Below, piece after piece: positions 58,101-64,000 of a stretch of 64,000 bases of DNA. Origin of the DNA: Ligula intestinalis (taxonomy: Eukaryota; Platyhelminthes; Cestoda; Diphyllobothriidea; Diphyllobothriidae); the NCBI GenBank assembly GCA_036362985.1, contig JAYGXS010000003.1, positions 62,874,260 through 62,938,259 on the forward strand, read 5' to 3'. Position 1 is the first letter of the stretch, and every line of letters begins with the position of its first letter. The notes beneath the pieces are model-generated. The model did no database searches. It saw only the letters and a list, made by a program, of their open reading frames with translations, and had not been told where the DNA came from. The position numbers and the translations under genes are program-made.

Positions 58101-58229
58101 GCCCTTGCAGCACTGAACTACTTACTCCAGGAAGGAATGGCATGGATTGACGATCAAAATGGTTCTGGCAGTACTAGCTACTGGTTCCCAAGTCTATTTA
58201 AAATCACGTCCAAATCCTCAAAACTGTGA
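54842..58229 (+). CDS. SNF8: SNF8/VPS22 (EAP30), ESCRT-II subunit
   Basis: Complete three-exon gene: 54842-55156, 56678-56967, 58079-58229, giving 251 aa (human SNF8 is 258). ESCRT-II is a cytoplasmic complex of VPS22, VPS36 and two VPS25. It acts at the endosome to sort ubiquitinated membrane proteins into multivesicular bodies and hands on to ESCRT-III. The protein starts [10 protein letters not shown] and has [12 protein letters not shown] and [20 protein letters not shown], close to the human MHRRGVGAGAI and [11 protein letters not shown]. The N-terminal helical hairpin is followed by two winged-helix domains: about residues 106-200 with [19 protein letters not shown] and [13 protein letters not shown], then about 201-245 with [17 protein letters not shown]. 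Splice sites are canonical and phases agree (0, then 2). No frameshift is present. The start ATG is the first in frame and matches the family's N-terminus. Confidence 0.97.
55157..56677 (+). other. SNF8 intron 1
   Basis: 1.5 kb, GTAAGTTGG to ACTTTAG. An 81-codon open frame at 56237-56482 is GC-richer than its surroundings but has no recognisable motif and no SNF8 homology. No repeat was identified. Confidence 0.6.
56678..56967 (+). CDS. SNF8: SNF8 exon 2
   Basis: 290 nt from [20 protein letters not shown] to RSCIKK (last codon split AA|G). Encodes the first winged-helix domain and the start of the second. Acceptor CAACTTTAG, donor GTAAGTTG. Confidence 0.97.
56992..57114. repeat. 123-bp tRNA-like foldback repeat
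   Basis: The left arm (56992-57022, TTGACCAAGTTGTGAAAAC...GGTCTCG) and right arm (57086-57114, CGAGACCATGATTTTCACAA...) are imperfect inverted repeats. Within them GGTCTCG/CGAGACC forms a perfect 7-bp acceptor-like stem and TTCGAAC sits where a T-loop would be. The D and anticodon arms are not recognisable, so it is not a functional tRNA. Confidence 0.65.
57800..57945 (+). repeat. tRNA-derived SINE-like copy
   Basis: The head TAGCTCAACTGGTAGAGCG is a clear tRNA D-arm/A-box, then TTGGCTTAGCGTCAA recalls an alanine (AGC) anticodon arm lacking one base. GGTTCAAAT stands for the B box. It is followed by the same tail as the 57.0-57.15 kb copy. Likely a decayed SINE in SNF8 intron 2. Confidence 0.6.
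58079..58229 (+). CDS. SNF8: SNF8 exon 3
   Basis: 151 nt. Completes the split Lys, then reads [20 protein letters not shown], then [20 protein letters not shown] and a TGA at 58227-58229. This is the second winged helix. The short C-terminal tail after [11 protein letters not shown] is shorter than in human. Confidence 0.97.
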
Positions 58230-58504
58230 TGCCGAGCAGTTTTTCTACACACTACCTGCAGACTTTCTTGAATATCTTGATTTTTGAAGTAAACCTTTGC
58301 TTACACAGAAAGAAATATTCGTTTTGCATGTTTTCGGGTTGCCCGAAGCAGCCGAGGGTTTGTTGTGTGTTTTTTTGACAATATACTCAAGTGCTATAAT
58401 CTTTATCGACAACAAAATAATAGGCAAACTTTATTTATGGCAAACAATTGTTTTCAGCAACTCTTCATCAGACCAAACATTTGCAAGAGAAATTAACGCT
58501 GTAC
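58230..58504 (+). other. SNF8 3' flank or UTR up to the LTR element
   Basis: 275 bp between the SNF8 stop and the Gypsy LTR. No AATAAA is present, only AATATA/AATATT-like variants. The poly(A) site may use a variant signal or lie inside the inserted LTR. Confidence 0.5.
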
Positions 58505-59134
58505 TGTAGCGGCCGAGCTGACTGGGGGCAGGGGATCAAAGGGATGGTCCACAAGTGGGTTATTGGCCGGAGTAGAATGGACGGTAACGGGTCGATATGA
58601 GATCGAAAAAGGGTTGGTCGACGGATAATCGATAAGATAGGGGGGATCCGCAGTGGAGGAGAGTTCAGTTCGTACGATGACCGAAGGGGGTGTATTCTGA
58701 AAGGGAGGCGTGGTTTCCTATGCCTCATTGAACAGGCGAACAAACTCAGAACCATCAAAATCTTCAGACACTCCTCGATGGTTCATCTCGTTAGGAATTA
58801 AGTGGTGGAGGTAGAATAATTTATTAGTAACACTACAGTATCTCGAAAATAGACGTATAACGGAAAGCGAGGTGTAAAAATCTAACGAATTACGTATAAC
58901 AAAATAGTATCCTGAGCGCGATAGAACGTGGGAAAAAAAGGGTAGAACTGAAAAAGTCTATGACGTAGAGATAGTATGTGAGGCGGATAATAACACCAAA
59001 GGTAAAGGTACGGGAAAAATGGGTTTGACTTGTAGAATCCGTCGGAGGTGCCAATCGCACGACCAGTCCTGAAAAATTGAAATGCCGCGGGGTTAGCCCA
59101 ACAAAACACACATGGTTCAGATAGGGTCGCTACA
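58505..59134 (-). repeat. 3' LTR of the Gypsy element
   Basis: 630 bp with intact TGTAGCG and CGCTACA termini. Just inside it, on the minus strand, AGGAGGGGGCC (about 59136-59146) is the expected polypurine tract. Confidence 0.9.
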
Positions 59135-59748
59135 CGGCCCCCTCCTAAGTGTTAGCACTGTCCTCAGTGCTGGTGTCGACTATGAGGGAGGCTATAGTAA
59201 CTTCTAGGGCTACGGGGGGAACCTAGTCGGGAGGGACTATGGTTAATTGAACGGGGGTTTCCGGGGGACATGGAGGGAGGGGCCCGTGGTATCGCTTGAG
59301 TTTGTCGAAATGGGCGTTGAAGGGACGGCGGGTTTGCGGTCTCACAGAGGAGGAATGTGGTAGGGAATTTTGTGGCTATCACCGTGAAGGGGCCGACTCA
59401 TGAGTATTGAAACTTGGTGGGGGTGTCAGGGGAACGGGAGCAGCGGCGGTACAAGACCGGGTCGCCGACTTAGAAAGGGGTACCGGAGCTACGTCGGTCG
59501 AAGAACGTCTTTTGGCGTAGGGCGGCAGTGCCGAGTGTGCGGCGGGCGATATTGTGAGTGGCACGGAGGGTCTCCCGGAGTCGAGTAGCGTAAAGGTGGA
59601 GTGTGATGTGGTCGGGTGCGGGAAGAGGAAAGCGGAGGTCGGATGGGAGTCGGAGTTCTCGACCAGTCCACAGGTAATGGGGTGTGAAGCCGGTCGATGA
59701 GTGGGTGGAGCCGCGGTAGGCAAGTAGGCATAGCGGAAGTTGAACGTC
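59135..59748 (-). pseudogene. Gypsy integrase C-terminal region, decayed
   Basis: Continues the integrase in shifted frames: YAYLPTAAPPTH, LRLPSDLRFPLPAPDHITLH and RATHNIARRTL can be read in pieces. This is the usual region after the integrase core. No intact chromodomain was found. Large ORFs here in other frames are Ser/Thr/Pro-rich shadows. Confidence 0.6.
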
Positions 59749-60699
59749 TCAATCGCGGGGATGGTTGCCGTAGGAGAAGGCGAGGAGGAGGTTGTGGATT
59801 GTGTGGTTAGTCCGTTCGACAAGGCCGTTGCCTTCGGGGTGGTATGGCGTGGTGCGGGTCTTGTGAACGTCGAGGAGTTGACAGACGTCCCTGAAGAGTA
59901 GGGACTCGAAATTGCTGCCGCAGTCCGAATGGAAGGAAGTGGGTGCGCCCCAACGGCTGATCCATGTGCGGGTGACTGCATTTGCCACGGAGGAGGCCTT
60001 TCGGTTATTCAAGGGTACAGCTTCTACCCATTTGGTGAAGTAATCGACTATGACGAGGATGTATACGTATCCTCGAAAGGAGATGGGTAGGGGACCCACG
60101 ATGTCCAGACCAACACGTTCTCCCGGGTAACCGATCGTCCGGGCTCTTGGGGTGGAATTGGGAGATTTGTGTGAGGCGCAAATGGGGCAGCTTTGGCAGA
60201 ATCGTACGATGGACGACCGGAGCTGTGGCCACCAGAAGCGAGAACGAATAGCTGACTCGGTTTGTTGTTGTCCACTGTGCCCTAGATCTGAGTGGATGTG
60301 GGTGAGTACAGGGTCAACGAGGCAACTGGGGACGACGGGGCGCAGTCGATGGGAATCGGGGTCGCGATGAAAGAGCATGTCGTCTTGTATCAGTAGATGT
60401 GGCCACTGGTTTAGAAGGAGGCGTGCATTTGCGCTGGAACCGCGCATTTCCTCTTCTCGCAGTTTCGACCGGCCCTCGGCTAAATGGCGGTAAATGATGG
60501 AGGTGTCGGGGTCAGAGCGTTGGGCAGATGACCATTTAAGTCGGTTGGGTTCAGAAGTTACCAAGACATTAACGGATTCGGGGGGGGGGGGGGGGGGGGT
60601 GTCTGAGGTTGGGGGGGGGGGGGGGAATCGAGAGGGGGGGTCTGCATTACTGTGAAGGCGGCCGGGGCAGTATACACATTTGTAGAGGAAGTCTTGCAA
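59749..60699 (-). pseudogene. Gypsy integrase core
   Basis: A 316-codon open frame. HHCC zinc-binding N-domain (HIHSDLGHSG ... FCQSCPICASHK), then the DDE core: GLDIVGPLP, FHSDCGSNF and HPEGNGLVERTNHT, giving Asp, Asp and Glu of the D,D-35-E triad. The frame starts inside the RNase H-integrase linker, where a proline-rich tract matches the poly-G runs at 60581-60625. Confidence 0.9.
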
Positions 60700-61134
60700 A
60701 AACTCTTGCCAGCGGGCAAATTGGTCTGTTGGGTTTTTGAATGAATCCAGCCATTTTAAGGCTTGGTGATCGGTGCGCAGGATGAATTCCTTACCGATTA
60801 GTAAGTTCTGAATTGGCGGATGAAGTTCACGACCACGAGGAGTTCTCTGCGGTAAACGCAGTAGTTCTGATCAGTGCCGGAGAGGGTTTTACTGGCGAAG
60901 CAGATGGGGCGTTCGGCTCCGTCAGTGCCGGTTTGCGAGAGGACAGCACTGATAGCGGACTTGCTGGCGTCGGTGTCCAGGATGAAGGGTGGGGCCTCGG
61001 TGTCGATATTGGGAAAAGCCAAGATGGAAGCGGAGCATAGTGCATTCGGTGGACCAGTAGAATGGTTGGTTTTTCTGTGTTAGTTAATGTAAGGGACCAG
61101 CTATATACGCGAAGTGGCGTATGAAGCGGCGGTA
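60700..61134 (-). pseudogene. Gypsy RNase H, frameshifted
   Basis: FILDTDASKSAISAVLSQ carries the first catalytic Asp and NYCVYRRELLVVV the Glu. After a frameshift near 60800 follow LLIGKEFILRTDHQALKWL with another conserved Asp. The link to the RT is also out of frame. Confidence 0.8.
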
Positions 61135-62058
61135 TTATGACGCCAATCCGAGGAAACTGCGCACTTCCTTCTGGTTAGTAGGTTTTGGCCAGGAGCGTAT
61201 GAGTTGCACGCGATCGGGAAGGGGTGCGATGTGGCCGGGAGATATGTGGTGTCCTAGGAATTGTACTTCAAAGCGTAGGAACACACATTTTTTGGGGTTG
61301 AGGGTAAGGCCAGCGGAGTGCAGTGCTTCCAATACTAAACCTAGGTTAGCGTTATGTTGTTCTATGGAGTCTCCGAAGACTATGATGTCGTCGAGGTAGA
61401 CGAGGCATTGGGAGGGTATAAGTTGCCGTAAGACGTGGAACATCAACCGCTGGAAAGTGGTGGTTGCATTGCAGAGGCCGAACGGGAGAGTCTGAAATTC
61501 AAAGAGCCCTTGGGGAACGATGAATGCAGTCTTGGGGCGGTCTTTGGGGTGGATTTCGACCTGCCAATAGTCCCACTTGAGGTCAAGTGGGGAAAACCAA
61601 CAGGCGTGAGCAAGGGACTGAAGGGTGTCATCGAGCCGGGGAAGGGGGAAGGAATCACTAACCGTGACTGCGTTGAGTCGTCGGTAATCGATGCATTGTC
61701 GGAGGGAACCGTCTTTCTTGGGAATCAGGGCAATAGATGAGCCCCAGGAGGATGACGATGGTTTGATTATCTCTCCTCGTATGAGTGCATCGAGAATCTT
61801 GTCTACTTCGGCTCGGTAGTGGACTGGGATGCGGCGGGGTGTTTGCCAGATGGGTTTGGCGTCACCGACATCGATAGTGTGTTGGATAAGGTTGATGCGG
61901 CCTAGGGAATCGGTTGACCAGGAGAAAAGGCCGAGGAAGGATTCAAGGATGTCGCGTAATTGTTCGCGAGCGGTGGTACCCACTGTAGATGAAGAGGGTA
62001 GTATGTCTTCTAGGGATGAGTGTTCGAGGGCCGTGGTCACCATAACGGTATTATACAT
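61135..62058 (-). pseudogene. Gypsy reverse transcriptase
   Basis: A 307-codon frame with IIKPSSSSWGSSIALIPKKD, QCIDYRRLNAVTV, LPFGLCNATTTFQRLM, YLDDIIVFGD (catalytic YLDD at residues 221-224) and FLGHHIS. In the conserved LDL-x-SGYWQ box, Ser-Gly is replaced by Trp-Asp (LDLKWDYWQVEI), probably a damaging change. Confidence 0.92.
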
Positions 62059-62825
62059 AAGGTCAAAGTCAATGTCTGGGTTGGGTGGGGGTGACGAGCT
62101 GGGATGTGGGAGATCGTCGGCTTGGGCAAGAACGATTCGACGCAGTTATGATGAGTCAAGAAATATAGCCCTAAGACTACCGGCCAGGGGCTGGAGGGGG
62201 TAACTAGAAAGTCATGTGAAAAACGGGAATCACAAAAAACGAAAGTTAGGGAAATAGAGCCTACGATCGGCATCTGGGTGCCGTTAGCGGCCTGAATAAA
62301 GCGAGGGCAAGAGAGGGGGTCTGTGCACTGATAGAAGTGTTGGGGGATGCTAGCAGAGGTGATTAGTGAAGCATTAGCTCCAGTATCGATGAGGGCGTTA
62401 AGGCTATAATTCTCGATGAATATGGGAACTGTAAATGGTGACATAGAGGGGTTATCTATAATGGGAGAGGGAATGTTGCACTTACAGTGTTGGTTGTGGC
62501 CACATTGTCGGGCGTCCGGTCCGTAAGCAGCGCAGTAATGGCAGCCGGGATTGAAGTCCGGGTAGCGAACGGGTAGGGTTGGCCTCGGTTGGCGGGTGGG
62601 GGGTGGGCGTTTAGAGGTCGTTGGTTGAAGGGTAGTGTGGGTTGTCGGGCAAACAGACGTAGAAGGACTGGGTGCGGTTGGCTGTGAAGGGAGGGCTGTC
62701 GGTGAGGGTCGGTGGATTGACTGGTATGATTGGTAAAAGTGACAAAAATCAAGTGCTGCCTTCAGAGAGGTGGGGCGGTGGGTGATTAGGGCCTCAGTGA
62801 ATTTAGGGTCTAGTAGTCCCGTCAT
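62037..62825 (-). pseudogene. Gypsy gag C-terminus, zinc knuckle and protease
   Basis: A 262-codon frame. Residues 95-116 hold a Cys/His cluster (CHYCAAYGPDARQCGHNQHC) in place of a zinc knuckle. Residues 144-154 hold the aspartic protease motif ALIDTGANASL, and VVLGLYFLTHHNC is the ILG-type flap end. It overlaps the RT frame by 22 nt. Confidence 0.85.
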
Positions 62826-63295
62826 GAAACGATGTTAAATTTGGCTTTGGCGGAAGAAATCCGGGCTGTAGGGGAAGGCGAGTGCAGCAAAACGGGTGAG
62901 TTCGGCTGCAAAATCGTCGAGAGTTTAGTCGAGTTTTTGACGGTGCATAGCGAACTGTTCTAGGGCAAAACCCGTGTGTATGGGGGAAGCAAAAAAGGTT
63001 TTTAAAAGTTGACGGGCAGAGGCAAATGGGGTAGTAGCTTTGATGCCGGCGGACAGTGGAGGAAACAAAATGTAAAAGAAATGCTGTTTGCTGACTTGTA
63101 GGGACGGTAGTAAAGAAGATATCGAGTTCGTCGAGCCACTCATTAACGTAAGTGCCGATCTTGAAGGTAGTCGGGGCCAGCATCGGGGAAGGTGTGGTTT
63201 GGATGGGGGGGGGGGGGGGGGTTATATTGGGGGGGGGGGTTGTGTTGGGGGGGGGGGGGGAAATAAAGGGGGAGGGCGTCACCGTCTGCCACCAT
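62803..63295 (-). pseudogene. Gypsy gag N-terminal region and leader
   Basis: Starts after the 5' LTR. A possible primer-binding site, TGGTGGCAGACGGTGACG on the minus strand (about 63276-63293), begins with the TGG that pairs with tRNA CCA ends. Then come poly-C tracts (poly-G at 63205-63260), then gag-like FKIGTYVNEWLDELDIFF before frameshifts. An ORF that begins inside the LTR (63534) is not a real start. Confidence 0.6.
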
Positions 63296-63925
63296 CGTAG
63301 AGGCCGAGTTGACTGGGGGCAGGGGATCAAAGGGATGGTCCACAAGTGGGTTATTGGCCGGAGTAGAATGGACGGTAACGGGTCGATATGAGATCGAAAA
63401 AGGGTTGGTCGACTGATAATCGATAAGATAGGGGGGATCCACAGTGGAGGAGAGTTCAGTTCGTAAGATGACCGAAGGGGGTGCATTCTGAAAGGGAGGC
63501 GTGGTTTCCTATGCCTCATTGAACAGGCGAGCAAACTCAGAACAATCAGAATCTTCAGACACTCCTCGATGGTTCATCTCGTTAGGAATTAAGTAGTGGA
63601 GGTAGAATAATTTATTAGTAACACAACAGTATCTCGGAAATAGACGTATAACGGAAAGCGAGGTGTAAAAATCTAACGAATGGCGCATGACAAAATAGTA
63701 TCCTGAGCGCGATAGAACGTGGGAAAAAAGGGTAGAACTGAAGAAGTCTATGACGTAGAGATAGTATGTGAGGCCGATGATAACATCAAAGGTAAAGGTA
63801 CGAGCAAAAATGGGTTTGACGCATCGAATCCGTCGGAGGTGCCAATCGCACGAACAGTCCTGAAAACTTGAAATGCCGTGGGTTTAGCCCAGCAAAACAC
63901 GCATAGTTCCGGTAGGGTCGCTACA
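63296..63925 (-). repeat. 5' LTR of the Gypsy element
   Basis: 630 bp. Its inner terminus has decayed from TGTAGCG to CGTAGAG on the plus strand, while the outer CGCTACA is intact. It should hold the element's promoter; none is identifiable by eye. Confidence 0.9.
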
Positions 63926-64000
63926 GTACATAACAATTAAAGTTTGAATAGATAGAAAAATAAATAACTATCTAACACGGGCGCTGATTGGCCAACGCAG
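63926..64000. other. flank with right target duplication
   Basis: Begins with the GTAC duplication. The rest is AT-rich and ends GCGCTGATTGGCCAACGCAG, which shares TGATTGGC with the 42.9-kb insertion. Too short to classify. Confidence 0.6.

Larger units (their letters stand above)
58505..63925 (-). mobile_element. full-length Ty3/Gypsy LTR retrotransposon (5,421 bp)
   Basis: Direct 630-bp LTRs at 58505-59134 and 63296-63925, with inverted ends TGTAGCG...CGCTACA and a GTAC target duplication (58501-58504 and 63926-63929). Minus-strand order is gag, zinc knuckle, protease, RT, RNase H, integrase. Integrase last places it in Ty3/Gypsy (Metaviridae-type). The LTRs differ at roughly 35-40 positions by eye (about 94% identity), so the insertion is not recent. 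The pol frame is broken in several places and poly-G/C tracts interrupt it. It is antisense to SNF8, which lies directly upstream on the plus strand. Confidence 0.93.

Noticed and set aside
59379..59981. 200-codon Ser/Thr/Pro-rich ORF on the minus strand
   Set aside because: It is a shifted-frame shadow of the Gypsy integrase, whose motifs lie in another frame.
62803..63534. 243-codon ORF starting inside the Gypsy LTR
   Set aside because: The first 80 codons are LTR and the next are poly-C. Only the gag-like end is meaningful.

Overview
This is a eukaryotic window. It has spliced genes with long AT-rich introns, standard GT-AG junctions, tRNA-derived repeats and dense retrotransposon debris. 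CR1-like non-LTR elements, Penelope-like elements with GIY-YIG ends and a Ty3/Gypsy element occur together, and the two host genes have flatworm-like structure (small exons, introns of 1-5 kb). I infer a platyhelminth with a large genome, perhaps a tapeworm or fluke, at low confidence. Two runs of ten Ns, both inside microsatellites, show a draft assembly.

Layout: (1) 1.8-34.3 kb, minus strand: one coiled-coil gene. I assembled 20 exons by hand, all phase-compatible, giving about 672 codons with no stop, including a 23-nt microexon. Its function is not recognised. Its introns hold three Penelope-like 3' remnants (2.3-3.0, 9.6-10.0, 14.4-15.4 kb), CR1 fragments (5.8-6.2, 18.6-19.7 kb), a pogo/Tc1-type MITE (7.5-8.2 kb), a tRNA-derived repeat (27.5-27.8 kb), a degenerate telomere-like tract (31.0-31.2 kb) and a foldback element with 61-bp inverted ends and a hammerhead-like motif (32.1-32.5 kb). 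(2) 34.9-51.8 kb: a nest of minus-strand CR1-like LINEs, called families A, B and D here. They are inserted into one another and carry very short insertions that consist only of LINE 3' ends. (3) 54.8-58.2 kb, plus strand: a complete three-exon gene for the ESCRT-II subunit SNF8/VPS22 (251 aa), with two tRNA-like repeats in its second intron. (4) 58.5-63.9 kb, minus strand: a full-length but decayed Ty3/Gypsy retrotransposon (5,421 bp) with 630-bp LTRs and a GTAC target duplication. It starts 275 bp after the SNF8 stop codon.

The two host genes have no evident functional link. SNF8 acts in endosomal sorting; the coiled-coil protein is probably structural. The most interesting signals are in the mobile DNA: a possible H-type pseudoknot with one compensating base pair in the family A 3' end, 3'-terminal hairpins shared by short LINE insertions, the foldback element with transition-only divergence over its 51-bp core, and a tandem duplication inside a LINE ORF1.
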